Shown piece by piece: positions 34,701-45,709 of a DNA stretch of 64,000 bases; position 1 is the first letter of the stretch; every line of letters starts with the position of its first letter. The translations under genes and the position numbers were made by a program. The notes beneath the pieces are model-generated. The model was not told where the DNA came from and did no database searches. It saw only the letters and a list, made by a program, of their open reading frames with translations. Source of the stretch: Capniomyces stellatus (lineage: Eukaryota > Kickxellomycota > Harpellomycetes > Harpellales > Legeriomycetaceae); assembly GCA_001661515.1 (NCBI GenBank), contig LUVW01000012.1:455302-519301 (forward strand). Direction: 5' to 3'.

Positions 34701-35488
34701 AAAACCACTCTAGTAATGTTATTACCTTTCCTCAGCCTGATTTTTTTCTTTTGTTTCAAATAACGATATCAACTTGACCTCGTCAACATGGTATATATAA
34801 TGCCCGCCCAGCAAAGCAACTTGCCGACACTTTGTAATTACTGGAACATAGTACCCCATAGTAAATTTGACGAATCCTACCACCCAGCAGTTTGTATCAG
34901 AATTGTTATTTCACAACAATTTCTGTGCAATTATTACCTACTATCCAGCTATTCAACCCCCAAGACGCAATAACAACCTATAATAAACGCCAAAACACTC
35001 ACCTATAGCTCCAAAAACTCTATACACCACTTGCTCTAAACCACCCAGCCTTTCGTTTGCAGCTCTGATGTCGCTCAGTAAATTGTTCATTTCATTTTTA
35101 GTATACACTACACCATCGTCAACAACCAAGGGCCCGCTATCCAAGTCTTCTTCTAGTTCAATCTTGAGGATTTTGTAGTAGTCCTTGCTGGTACTTTCTC
35201 CCACGAAATAAAATTTCTATGTAATCATTGTTTCATTTTACCAAACCCGCATGAAATAAAACGTACTTTTGAACATACGCTTGTTCTTTTGTTGATATTT
35301 GGGCACATGCTCATTTTATCTTGATTTAAAACAAGCGGTAATTCAATGAAAGAAAAATAAAAAAAAAATATAAAGAAAGCTTTTGTAAGTCCGCTTACAT
35401 TTTTCGTCTTGTAAATACTTATCCTTTCAATGGATATCTTGGCAGATTGGTATTCATTTTCTTTGCATTTACAGCTACCTGCCTTCAT
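31758..35488 (-). CDS. FIG4: FIG4-type polyphosphoinositide 5-phosphatase (SAC domain)
   Basis: Six exons on the minus strand: 35488-35399, 35216-35003, 34876-34726, 34544-33899, 33789-32993 and 32754-31758. All junctions are in phase and give 964 aa, close to the usual FIG4 length of about 880-910. FIG4 removes the 5-phosphate of PI(3,5)P2 and works with the Fab1/PIKfyve kinase and Vac14 on vacuole and endosome membranes. Visible SAC features: an N-terminal FYFVGESTSKDYYKILKIE segment, YYVPVITKCRQVALLGGHYI, FYFSYTYDLSNTLQ, RGSIPLFWSQD, GAPIIVLSLIK, and the catalytic CX5R motif CIDCLDR at residues 484-490 followed by TN. The FIG4-specific tail is recognisable as FDFWSQYYNPSKYTSFD, then extends into a Ser/Asn-rich C-terminus. 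The last intron (32755-32992) contains a poly-G run with NNN, so its true length is unknown, but the coding phase across it is intact. Confidence 0.95.
32898..32951. other. Poly-G block with NNN, assembly gap in the last FIG4 intron
   Basis: A near-continuous G run of about 50 bases is broken by NNN at 32922-32924. An AAAAC pentamer repeat (about 32874-32897) precedes it. The G run stands out sharply in an AT-rich intron and is most likely a read-end artefact at a join. Confidence 0.8.
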
Positions 35489-36207
35489 TGTTATCCTTTT
35501 ACTGTTTTGAATTATGTACTTGAAATTATTTGTTTTCTGCTTTGTATTCTGCTTATTTCGCTGGGAACTATAGTTGGATTCAGATATTAAAACTTGGCAT
35601 TCTGTTTTTTAAAACAAGGTTCTAAAGAATTTCTACTTTTTTTTCGTTTAGTTTCGTTTGGTTTCGTTTGGTTTCGTTTGGTTTCGTTTGGTTTCGTTTG
35701 GTTTAGTTTTGTTGTGTATCTTAAAATCTACCCTAATTCGGATTCAAGTGACTTTATTAGCATATATTAGAGCTGTATATTGCTATGTTTTGACTATTGT
35801 TTCTATTTTCTTTCTTGCTTGCAATGGCAGGACAAACTTTTTGTTGGAAATACCGGTTTAAAGTAAATGAGAATAATTAATAACTAAAAACACCAAAAAA
35901 AAAGTTGCAAACTTTCAAATTTAAGATTAAATGGAATTACTTGCCGAAACGAATATTATATTATATTACATTATATTATATTATATTACAGATATTAACA
36001 TAAAAATTTAAATGGCTAAAAAACTAAAATAAAATCAAAATCAAAAAAGAACTATGATGAAAATAATGCAATGGATGAATGAGTGAATGAATGGATAAGA
36101 AAGTGGTGTTGTTGATGCCGATGAAGCCGAATATTTAGAGTTGTGGCCTATGGTGGCCCTGGTGTCAAAGGTATTATTTCTTGGGTGTGTGACCACAGTT
36201 GGGCTAT
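35489..36207. other. Intergenic region with two short tandem repeats
   Basis: This lies between the FIG4 start and the OPT stop. It holds five perfect copies of GTTTCGTTTG at 35651-35700 and an ATATT/ACATT repeat at about 35953-35992. No gene seen. Confidence 0.6.
35651..35700 (+). repeat. 10-bp tandem repeat, five copies
   Basis: Unit GTTTCGTTTG repeated five times without mismatch, flanked by diverged partial units on each side. It lies about 160 bp upstream of the FIG4 ATG, in the likely promoter. Confidence 0.9.
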
Positions 36208-38496
36208 TCAGCTTTTAACGTAGCAATGTTCAAAGTCAGCAGAGTTGTTTCCCCACCAGCTTGGGAATAACACCTTAGTTCCACCAAAAGTGAGTAGTAG
36301 AAAGATGAAAAACGAGCAAAGCTGGGTACCCATGTCCAAAGCAGCGGAGATGATGTAATTGTATCGATTCCACTTTTGATGGTGATATCGGTAAATATAG
36401 TACTGGAAAACAAAGGCTACAATAAACCCGCTTATGATAAAGTTAGACGGTGATTGCGATGCTGTAAATGTCCCAAGTGTGAAAATAGGGATGTTGACCA
36501 AATGCCAGCGATGCTTTGGGTACTTTTTGTATAGCCAGTAGAACGGTATAGGCATAACAAACCCAATCGCCAGAAATAATAAAAGGTACTTGTACGGACT
36601 GGACCCAAAGAACAGGGTTTTTGGCCCTACTGACCCCCATAAAACCGAGGTAGTGTAAAAGTTTTTTGGAATGCTAAGCGACCACCCATTCCCATTTGAC
36701 TTGACGTAGTCTATGGCATCTGACCCCGACAAGTCTCCAGTCCCAAGACCAAACGATTCTGTCAGCTCTTTTGTCTTCAGGTTAACAATTGCAACAAATA
36801 TTACAAAATTTGTTAAACAGCCCAGAACTGCGCCATATATTTGCGAAAGCAGGACTTGGCGTGGTGGTACTTTCATGTATAGCCCCAGCTTGAAATTTCC
36901 AACTAGCTCCAGACACTGAATAATCGAATTTGATCCAACCACTTTGAAGTAGCCATTGGACATTGAAGTGCTTGGTTTTACAAACATTCCGTGTACCAGC
37001 CTGCACAGTATATCAATTCCAATTTGGCTATTAGAGATTGCTTGGATCACGCCAATAGGCAGTGCCATAATCAGCGGTATTCCTGAGGCAAGTATAGTAG
37101 ACCACACCGGCATACCAAAGTTTGGTAGCGCTCCAACAGAAATGATGCCTGCCAAGGATATCAAGAATAAGCTCACAAAAACTATTGTTGGAATTTCTTT
37201 GTAATCATACATTGACTTGACATGGACATCGTCTTTGGGTGATCTAGACGAGGATATGTACTGCCTAATTGATCTCTTGTAGTACAGCCAAACATGGACA
37301 ATCGTTGCTGTTATTGACGCAAAGGCAAATCCAATTGTCAACGCCATGTATGTGGATATATATATGCTTGATCCGTCTCCTGAAATTCTGTCCGCGCTTT
37401 CTGGGAACAACGAGCTGTGGTTGATGCTGTTGATTTCCGACAAGCTCAGCTGAACCTTGTTGCTGTTGTATATTAGTGTGGATACTATTGGCAGACTTTG
37501 GGCATTCCATAAATTGATTCCGTAGTACACTATTGGCATGAGTACCCACAGCATAAACACAGCGCCTGAATAAAAGTTTATCTGCGCCCAAAACGGCGTA
37601 TACAAAGGTCCAAATGCCCCCACCACGTTCCAATCCAAACTGGTATTAAGAATTCCCAGCCCATGGAATCCCGAGCTCAGGTTACTCATTGTCAAGCTTT
37701 GCGGATTTGCCAAGCACAGTATAGCAATTGACGACAGAATAGGCATAAAGTACCCAGGAAAGAGCTGGTATATAAACACTGCAATCAGTAAAACTGCAAA
37801 AAGTTTTCTTTGGAATGCAGCGTATGACCTGGTAATGCTTTTGTGCAGCAAATTGTATAATGATACTTGGACTAGAGTGTTTGGCCAGACCATTGCCGAT
37901 GGCTGAACCAGGATCCTTTTTAGATATCCTGCTATTCCAAACCCTAAGCACTGCGTACTTATCAGCAATACTGGTCCATACAGGAACTTCATGTCAAAAT
38001 TTAGTTGACTTAAACTGCTCGAGCCCGAAGCGTTTTTTGGTATCAGAGAGTCCATTGTCAATATGTTTATTGCCTCTGCGCATCCTCCTCCTGCTGCCAC
38101 CGAAACACATATCAGCATGTGCTCCTTCTGGTTGAATCTGCCTGGATTTAGCGACACTTTGTATCCGAAAAACGAAACTGTTCTATCAGGCAGCACTTTT
38201 TCTAACAGTACTCCACCAATGTATGTAATTCCTTGTACCAACAAAACCGAAAGCTTGAAGTTGTACTCTTTAAAGTACCCATATTGCGATATGCTTGCGC
38301 TAACGACTGTAAAAAAAGTGCTTAAAATCCAATATCTTAGCGTTAGACAAGGTAGATTTTGGTTGTCGCCAAGTAATACTGTAGATGCTACTATGTCTAC
38401 AGGGCTGTTATCCTCAATATCATTATCCAAGTACACCGGCGACAATGCTATTTCCCTCTGATTTATTTCAGAAATCGATTTCTTTCCATAACTCAT
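36208..38496 (-). CDS. OPT-family oligopeptide transporter
   Basis: Single exon, 762 aa, ATG at 38496. A short hydrophilic N-terminus of about 55 residues is followed by about 14-16 hydrophobic segments. Family marks include LNPGRFNQKEHMLICVSVA (compare the GPF-x-x-KEH motif of OPTs), a loop with AINILTMDSL, PNFGMPVWSTILASGIPL, GSNSIIQCLELVGNFKLGLYMKVPP, and a C-terminal PSWWGN like the conserved WWGN near the end of fungal ISP4/OPT proteins. The length matches the usual 750-900 aa. The family carries tetra/pentapeptides, glutathione or metal chelates with protons across the plasma membrane; which of these applies here cannot be told. Transcribed away from the 2.6-kb gene-free region at 38.5-41.1 kb. 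Confidence 0.93.
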   Translation of the reverse strand: MSYGKKSISEINQREIALSPVYLDNDIEDNSPVDIVASTVLLGDNQNLPCLTLRYWILSTFFTVVSASISQYGYFKEYNFKLSVLLVQGITYIGGVLLEKVLPDRTVSFFGYKVSLNPGRFNQKEHMLICVSVAAGGGCAEAINILTMDSLIPKNASGSSSLSQLNFDMKFLYGPVLLISTQCLGFGIAGYLKRILVQPSAMVWPNTLVQVSLYNLLHKSITRSYAAFQRKLFAVLLIAVFIYQLFPGYFMPILSSIAILCLANPQSLTMSNLSSGFHGLGILNTSLDWNVVGAFGPLYTPFWAQINFYSGAVFMLWVLMPIVYYGINLWNAQSLPIVSTLIYNSNKVQLSLSEINSINHSSLFPESADRISGDGSSIYISTYMALTIGFAFASITATIVHVWLYYKRSIRQYISSSRSPKDDVHVKSMYDYKEIPTIVFVSLFLISLAGIISVGALPNFGMPVWSTILASGIPLIMALPIGVIQAISNSQIGIDILCRLVHGMFVKPSTSMSNGYFKVVGSNSIIQCLELVGNFKLGLYMKVPPRQVLLSQIYGAVLGCLTNFVIFVAIVNLKTKELTESFGLGTGDLSGSDAIDYVKSNGNGWSLSIPKNFYTTSVLWGSVGPKTLFFGSSPYKYLLLFLAIGFVMPIPFYWLYKKYPKHRWHLVNIPIFTLGTFTASQSPSNFIISGFIVAFVFQYYIYRYHHQKWNRYNYIISAALDMGTQLCSFFIFLLLTFGGTKVLFPSWWGNNSADFEHCYVKS

Positions 38497-41086
38497 TTGA
38501 AAGTTTAAATGAAAAAAATTCCTATCAGCTCAAAACTCGATACCCTCTATTGTTGATTTACTGGATCACTTGTTTGTTGTTTGATGTTTGTTGTTTGTGT
38601 CAACTTATCATAAAGTTTGTTTATAAGTCTAAGCTATATGTTAACTTTACTGCGCTCTATCACGTTAGACCTATATACCAGCTTACTATCATATATATAT
38701 ATGTAAACCCGAATTGAATTTTCTGGCTCGTGAAGGACCTAACTCGTGTTTTTAAAATCGATGTTTGTCGTTGATATCCGAACTGTATTGTTGCTGTGCT
38801 AAACTGCAATATGTGACCTTGACTTTTTTATTTTGATGCAAACCGATAGCACGTCTTGTTGTACTTTGCTAATTAATGCTGATGTATATATTTCAACGGA
38901 TCTCTCGGTCTATAAAGTAAATAAGGTCATAGTTTGTTGGGTTGATGTTCAAAGTGTGTTTGAAAAAAATGTTTCTGTATGATGTATCTTGATGTATTTC
39001 GGATATGTATTTTGAAAACGCACTTCAAGTAAAGGGTGTTTTTTTTCCCTTTTCTTAGTTATTGGAATATGATGGCCTTAAATTGGCATTGAAATTATAT
39101 AGAGCCTTCATAGCCTTATCATCCATTGATATTGACTATTAACTATTGTTATTTTTGTTTAGCAGTATTCTCGGTTGCAAAATTGTATTCGGAAATTAAA
39201 TAATTAGAAACGATCTAGATTTTGATTTATTGGTTTTATACTAGGTAATCTAAGATCCCAGCTTGACTTTCAATTATGTAGTTTGCGAAAATCATTTCTG
39301 GATTAATCAAATTGCTCAAACTCTATTAATCAAGTTGCTCAAACTCTATTAATTGATATCTTATACGAGCTTTCTAGCCGTATTTGCCAATTAATATAAC
39401 ACCAGAACCGTATTTTGATGTATTTATAGGTTTGTTTATCATCATCATGTTTTTTATAATAGCTTGCGCATCCTTAAGTTTCAATGCATTTTATCAATTA
39501 TATGCTTCATTAAAAAGGTAAAAATTAATATAAAAAAAATCACCTTATTGTTTAAGCTTACGCTAATTCTGATATAGGTTTAAAGGGTGTGCGTGTGTAT
39601 TTGGCCGTATGTTTTATACATATATAATGGTCTGACTTGGTTACGCTTTTGAATGCTCAGGTATAGATGTTTATCCGCTGAAAATTAGTTCTGGTTGCTA
39701 TTACTTTCACTATTACTTTCACTATCACTTTCACTATCGCTCAGTATTTATGGTGTAATAGTATTATATATAAAGAATTGGCAGTTTTTTTTTTACTAGA
39801 ATTATAAAAAGGAGTTTCTACCTTTTTGAAGCGGCTTTGCTTTGATTTATATTTGATATTAGTATCGGTTTACAGTCAAGTATAACTTGGTGTTGTTTTT
39901 GTCTTTACCATTGCGCAATGAAAGCATAATTGACAAAACCAACTTTAGAGATAATACACAAACACTGGTTCTGTTCTTTTGCGTGTTGGCTAAACTCGGG
40001 AAAGCGAGTAACATACAACGTTTGACTTGTTCGTTATATCTCGAAGAAATAGTTATCCACTTACATTAATATGCCAACATGTGGCTTTCATGTAAAAAAC
40101 TAGTGTTAATTGTAGCGATAATATCTAGAGCAAATAATCATTTGGGTGTGTAAAGCCTACGTTAAAGTACACCAAAGTTGCACTAGCAAGCTGCTAAATC
40201 AAACCACCAACAGCACTTACTAAAGAATACAGCCAAGTCAAATTCAAGCAGTGCCCATAATAGCTTGAACATAATTCCAAAATATTTGTCGAATAACGCT
40301 TAACTATACTGCTACACAATATTGCTATAAATACCACTTCAAAATGAATGATGCTCTATAGTTAAGCACTGACAATCCCAACATTTATACATTGCCAAAA
40401 GTAATTTGGTTGTTAAAGTTTTATTTTGGCATAAAAAGTTACTCGTTGATGCAAAAAGCAGATTTATGATTGTAACTAATTAGCTTACAGAAAGATATTT
40501 GCTCGCCTGTGTTTGCTTAATCATGCTATACTATGCTATCTATATATTTTACAGCACAATATAAAGTTTCCATACAAGTTTATTGCACTTTTAAAGCAAA
40601 AGCAAAAATGAAGCACCATGGTAAATATATTATTTACTTGTAAACATTGGGATATTTTTATCCAAACAACCCCCCCCTCCTAGTAAAACTCTATTTATCA
40701 TCCAAGAGAAAGGTGATGACTGGTAATTGGCAAATTGAAGTTGGAGAATTTTATTGATCTTAGTCGGCAATAACTATATGTAGTTAAATACTGCACCATT
40801 TGGGCCAAAAATAACCATTGCCATAGTCAAAAGATACGCTATTCTAAAATAATAAACCAAGCTACTACTACTCAAGCATACCCCATAACTCCAAATGGAT
40901 GCAGACTATCTAGTAGAGAACGTGGAAAACTATACGTCCTATAATTGAAACTATGTGGTGCTAATCAATACTTGGATAAATAAAATAGGTTTTATTGAAA
41001 GTGAAAAAATCATCCAAATACATATATTTACATATATATCAAAGGTACACACAAAAAGTAATTATTTGGATCGCACAAAACAAAAA
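38497..41086. other. 2.6-kb gene-free region
   Basis: The longest stretch here without a supported gene. It is AT-rich, with no frame above about 60 codons. Minor repeats: a 24-bp unit AATCAAGTTGCTCAAACTCT... twice at about 39305-39351, and TTTCACTATTAC-type units at about 39700-39735. A short string near 38892 resembles the first bases of fungal 5.8S rRNA but does not continue (see findings). The first part is the OPT promoter. Confidence 0.5.
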
Positions 41087-43025
41087 TCAGTCTCTCATTG
41101 AGCTGTCTTCATCATTGTCCACTGACATACCGCCAGATTCAAACTTTTCTTTGATGGCTTTCAAGAATCCCTCTACGCTGGTTAGAGCAACTGGCGGCAA
41201 GCCTATTCAAACACAAATAGCACCATATTATGTTAATGCTGTAACATGGATTTGCAATATAGATAATAAGTTGTGTAGATAATAAGTTGAGATAATAAAG
41301 GTTTGTAGGCAAGAGTCGATTGTCTATCCAGAGCAAAATAAATGTATATATATTTATATTTATATGATTGCAAAGTTGCCGTTAAATAGCGTTTATTACC
41401 AAAAGACTGAGCCAACGCGACCATTTGGCCAGACTCCAGGGCATAACTTAGCGAACGTAAAGCTTGAACAAACTGTGGGCTTTTAATGGTTTTCTCGAGT
41501 TCGTCAGCTGTTTTTGGTACCTGTTCAGGTAAAAACTGGAATAGAGCTAATATACAGTACACACGCCCAATCCAGATGTCAAGGTTTTAGTTTACAAAAG
41601 AAAAATAGACAAAGTATGGGTGGTACTATTGAAACGGCTATTCTAGCAATCAAAATACACGCCAAATAATAACAGAACAGTACCTTCACATAGATTCTGA
41701 TCGCTTAGCAGAGGAATGAGTATTTCTGGGCTCAAAACGTCAGAGAGCTCAATTGGATGTGATTCATGAGATTCAGGAACATGGATTTTTGCAAGCATGT
41801 TTTTAAGATTAGCAATGCTATTAAAATCCATGTCGGCGGATGGAGAAATGTCGTCATGGGTGGGTGTCTCCAAGCGCGAGAATGCCATATTCGAAGGGAC
41901 TCCGCCAACTTGTGTGGATGAGAGGGAGTTTTTAAGTGCTTTCCCCGTTTCGCCTGCAAGCGCAGAACGCTCATTTTGGTTGCCAAGTATCGAGCCTTCG
42001 TTGAATGTTACTGTTTTATCGCTGGGTTTATTAGCATTTGAACTCGACCCGCCTGACAAGTTTGAAGGTCGGTATTTGTTTTTAGTCTTACTATCAATAA
42101 GTGGCTGGAATTCTGGATACTTGTCCTCGGTAAACTCGTCCATATTATCATCAGCATCGCTGATCTCCGAGCTCGTCACCAGCCCGTTTATTAAACTAAC
42201 CACCTGATGTGCTATAACATCATCTTTTTCGGGATCGCTTTCCTGTATCCAGAAAAATTGTCTTTGTGAAGAAGAGTTAAACCGAAGCAGGTATACACGG
42301 TCAGGTGACTCTTTAACCTTGAGGAAATTGATGTCTCCAGGGAACACAATCCAAGACTACGCGTATAAAGTAGACTTGATTAAACTCAACGAATGACGCG
42401 CGCACTTTCACATATATATATTGACTAGACCAAATTCTCTAGAGTTGTGCTTTTTTTATATATAGGGTGGAACGGAGACTGCGTGTATGTGTGTGTGCGA
42501 CCAAACTTACCTCTTCGGGAGCCATTGAACCGCTTTCTTTCCAACAGAATTTTGACATTCCATCAATATCCTAGAAAAGCAGCAGATTAAAAGTTTTGCT
42601 GTTCAAAATTAAAAGAATCTAGACAACTAAAGTCAGAGAATATAGAAGCAAAAAGCTTATAGTTGGACTGTTACCTGTTCTATAAAGCAGACACTGTTTG
42701 TTTGTTTGAGACACGTAAAATTGTTGTAGTTTGTAAATAAGTTTTAAAAACAATTTATCATTTCATCTTGTTGCTCCTTTTTTTTCCCACAATACTTTTT
42801 ACAATTCTATATATCAACAAGCGCAGTTTAAAAACGCTACAATACATAACAGAGCATAACAGCAAATAAATAGATAAATTACCCTTTACGTGGATCTGAA
42901 CGAACCCAATCAGTGTCACCATCTCGAATACATCTACCCGCATGAAATTCGTAAATTGGCTTGTTGCTAATCTGATTGCCAGATTCTCTATCCTTTGTTG
43001 GCCGTGAATACAATGGAGTTGCCAT
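41087..43025 (-). CDS. RPN13: 26S proteasome ubiquitin receptor RPN13/ADRM1
   Basis: Six exons on the minus strand: 43025-42883, 42693-42675 (a 19-bp microexon), 42570-42511, 42356-41684, 41546-41400 and 41202-41087. They join in frame to give 385 aa. The N-terminal Pru domain, which binds ubiquitin and docks on Rpn2, is assembled from exons 1-4: YEFHAGRC, DPRK, GVCFIEQ from the microexon, MSKFCWKE, then WIVFPGDINFLKV and VYLLRFNSSSQRQFFWIQE. A Ser/Asn-rich linker leads to a C-terminal DEUBAD-type helical domain (LSDVLSPEILIPLLSD, FLPEQVPKTADELEKTIKSP and VQALRSLSYALESGQMVALA), which in ADRM1 recruits and activates the deubiquitinase UCH37/UCHL5. The gene therefore encodes the full two-domain form, unlike S. 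cerevisiae Rpn13, which keeps only the Pru. The protein acts in the proteasome 19S regulatory particle. Confidence 0.95.
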
Positions 43026-43598
43026 TTATGCTTTATTTGTATATTAAATTGATAAGTCGACCAAAAACAGAATTAGGGTAGAAACAGAACTAAACTGAAT
43101 AATAATATATTTTGTTGTTTTTTTAGAAGTTTGGCTTTGTGTAAACAAAATTGGAAAAGGAAAGTATCGCGTATTTTTGTTTAAATAACGCAAATTACTA
43201 AAAAGCACAGCTATTTGCAAGAAAAGTATATTCGGAATTCCATAGTAGATTTTAGTATCGCATTAAAAAAATACGTTATAAAAGTGTCGTGTTAACATTA
43301 AATTAGCCTATTAGACTAAAAAAAAATACCAACTAAAAAAATATCAGCATTACATTATTTTGTTGACTTCAAGTATAGACTACAAGTGTAAATAGGCTGT
43401 GGTTTGCTAGAAATGTGTTTTATTCATCCATACCCACACACACACCTACATACTAACCCACAACCATACATACACTCACATACGACCAATACCCGCATTC
43501 TCCAGATCTTTAGTACTTGTCATTCAAGTGATTGATTTTAATAGTTCATTTCTATTTTTGCGTCTTTTTTATGTCTATAAAGTGTCGCTATTACAGCC

Positions 43599-43707
43599 TC
43601 ACACACACACTCTCTCTCTCACTTTCTCTCTCTCTCTCACTTTCTCACTTTCTCACTTTCTCACTTTCTCACTTTCTCTCTTTCTCTCTTTCTCACTTTC
43701 TCTCTTA
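43599..43707 (+). repeat. CT-rich microsatellite (CTTTCTCA units)
   Basis: CACACA passes into (CT)n, then into repeated ACTTTCTC and TTTCTC units through 43707. It sits in the intergenic region and produces spurious Ser/Leu-rich open frames. Confidence 0.9.
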
Positions 43708-44589
43708 AAACCTAAGTCTTGACTAGTTAAACGTAGTTTGTTTTAAAATATTGGTTTACGAGAGTTATTTTTAGCTCTTGGATTTTAATTTTTAGATTTT
43801 AATTTTTGAATTTTAAAGTTTACTTTAAATTCTTGCCTTTGTAGTGCTATTTTGGAAACCAACCCGAATAAACATGTCTATAATTGGGACTTCAGTAAAA
43901 AAAAAAAAAATTATATACATCCATAAATGGGGTAAATAAAATCCAAAGCTACTTTGTTCGATACAAAACTGCAAACTTCTAAAACTGCGATTTCCATCAA
44001 TACGAGAAAAAAGCTTTAGTGCTTGTTTTTGGTTGAGTTGAGAGTGATGACATGGTGTTTTAAACCTTCAGCATAGTTACACTCGCTTGACTCGTTTGGA
44101 TGAATCGATTATAAGCAAAGAATATACCTGGAACTCTATATGGGCAAATTTAGTATATATATGTAAATATATACTCGAATATTTATCTTTACGAGTCCCT
44201 CCAAGAAAACACTTTAGTCAATACCACTCTTGTTTAACTTCTTTTTACGTCGATAAGCCGACACACACCACTCATAAAATACACCACACTAGAATGGAAA
44301 TGATAAAAGCAGGTGTATATTTAGGCAGTATAAGGATTGAGATGTTGTGTTATTTCTACTATGTTGCTGTACAAGCCACATTTACACGCTCTATAAATCA
44401 ATAGGTATAAATATATATATAAATGTGAGTGTTTAATCATAAATGTGTGTTTATTATTCCAAGATTCAACGTGCCTTAAGGCAGATCTCATGTTTTAAGT
44501 CGAGTAATGACTGTGGTGTTTAACTACAAAAACATAAATTCATGCCAACGATTTGGGCAATCGTTGTATCAAACAAGCGCATCAACATT

Positions 44590-44690
44590 CAAATACATTC
44601 AGATCTGTTCAAATAAATTCATATCTATTCAAATCCATCCAACTCTATTCAAATCCGTCCAAATCCATTCAAATTCGCTCGACTCAATAA
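44590..44690 (+). repeat. Imperfect ATTCAAATCC tandem array
   Basis: Repeated units of about 11-14 bp built on ATTCAAATCCATCC, ATTCAGATCTGTTC and related variants. Degenerate copies suggest an older expansion than the other arrays in the window. It lies about 300 bp upstream of RING copy B. Confidence 0.75.
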
Positions 44691-44989
44691 ATCAAAATAG
44701 GAGTGTCAATACAAGTACTATTACTGAGAGTTTATTTATTCCACAAACTCGCAAATTTGAATAATCAATTTTTGCGTTTTATATTACCACAAAGAGTAGG
44801 TTAGTAGTAAACAAATATCAACTGTCTATGTGCTTATGTACGTTGTCGCTTTGACATCTTTTTTTTTTAAACAAACACAACTTTAGCCACTCAACCAACC
44901 AAGTCGACAGATAAGTTTAAAACAATATTAGAGGCTTGACGTGGCATAAACAGAAAAACAGCAAGCAGTTGCGAATATCAATAAGTAGT

Positions 44990-45433
44990 ATGTCGATATT
45001 TATATATATATTTGGTGCCCTTGCTGTAATGGTTATTCTGAGCCGGTTCATAAAAAAGCGAGACAGCAACGACCCTATCGAGCAACATTCGCAGTCAATT
45101 CCTATGGATCACCATACAGCAATAGACCCTACGCTTTACCCAGAGCAAGCGACAAAGGGTTATACTAGCTCTAAACTTTTGTTGCCAAGTGAGTTGGACA
45201 AGTTCCCCATTGTTATTAAAAGCAAAAATCAGGAAACCAGTGAAAAAACAGGTCAGAGGGGTATCCACAACAGCTGTTCACTTTGTTCGAATACTATTGC
45301 CAGTATGTCGCCTATGAGGAAGTTGCCGTGTGAGGATACATTCCATTTGAACTGTCTAGACTACCACCTTTCTAATCTTTCGAGGAACTGTCCAAATTGT
45401 AAATTAGATTTAAAACTTTGCTTATCAGATTGA
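44990..45433 (+). CDS. Small membrane RING-like protein, copy B, with altered zinc ligand
   Basis: I use the ATG at 44990 (147 aa); the frame is open upstream but has only a TTG. An N-terminal membrane segment (residues 2-19) is followed by a linker and a C-terminal RING-like domain. Ligand positions are C96, C99, C114, D116, H119, C122, C134 and C137, with exactly the same spacing as copy A at 17610-18119 except that the first histidine is Asp (CEDTFHLNC against CRHNFHLSC). The flanking sequence also aligns: RKLPC against RKIPC, NCPNCKLDLK against HCPICRLDLK, and FPIV before the RING in both. In copy A the residue after the seventh Cys-Pro is Ile, here Asn. Asp can coordinate zinc in some RINGs, so the fold may survive. 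E2 binding and ligase activity are uncertain. Confidence 0.8.
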   Translation: MSIFIYIFGALAVMVILSRFIKKRDSNDPIEQHSQSIPMDHHTAIDPTLYPEQATKGYTSSKLLLPSELDKFPIVIKSKNQETSEKTGQRGIHNSCSLCSNTIASMSPMRKLPCEDTFHLNCLDYHLSNLSRNCPNCKLDLKLCLSD

Positions 45434-45709
45434 CCCGTTTGGCCGCTTTATATTATTTCATTCATTTATTGCATATTTTGTATGTTTTGTTTTGTTAAAA
45501 GTTTCCAATAAACCGCATAAAAAAAAAGAAAAAAAGAAAAAAAGAAAAATAGTAATAAAAGTAATAAAAGTAATTTCAATAAAAAAAAAAGTGATAAAAG
45601 TAATAAAAAAAGAAATAAAGCAATAAAAATAAAATTCTAGCTTTCTCAGTGCAAACTTCATTTTATTCTCTACATATGGAAGGATTACAATATATATAAT
45701 CCGCAAACA
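45434..45709. other. 3' region of RING B with A-rich repeat
   Basis: About 45518-45640 is an array of AAAGAAAA, AGTAATAAA and AATAAAAGT units on the plus strand. It lies between RING B and the reverse transcriptase remnant. On the remnant's strand (minus) it lies just downstream of its end and reads as a T-rich tract; a poly-A tail for that element would read A-rich on the minus strand, so this is not one. Confidence 0.5.

Larger units (their letters stand above)
43026..44989. other. Intergenic region with microsatellites, no gene seen
   Basis: Nearly 2 kb between the RPN13 start and RING copy B. It contains the CT-rich microsatellite at 43599-43707 and an imperfect ATTCAAATCCATCC-type array at about 44590-44690. 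Short frames lack ATG starts or any protein-like composition. Confidence 0.5.

Noticed and set aside
43528..43722. 64-codon Ser/Leu/Phe frame
   Set aside because: It is the translation of a CT-rich microsatellite.
44087..44404. 105-codon frame upstream of RING B
   Set aside because: It has a TTG start, ordinary AT-rich intergenic composition and no motif.
45518..45640. Poly-A tail of the retrotransposon remnant
   Set aside because: A tail for a minus-strand element would read as A on the minus strand; here the minus strand is T-rich, and the RT fragment ends well before the element's 3' end.
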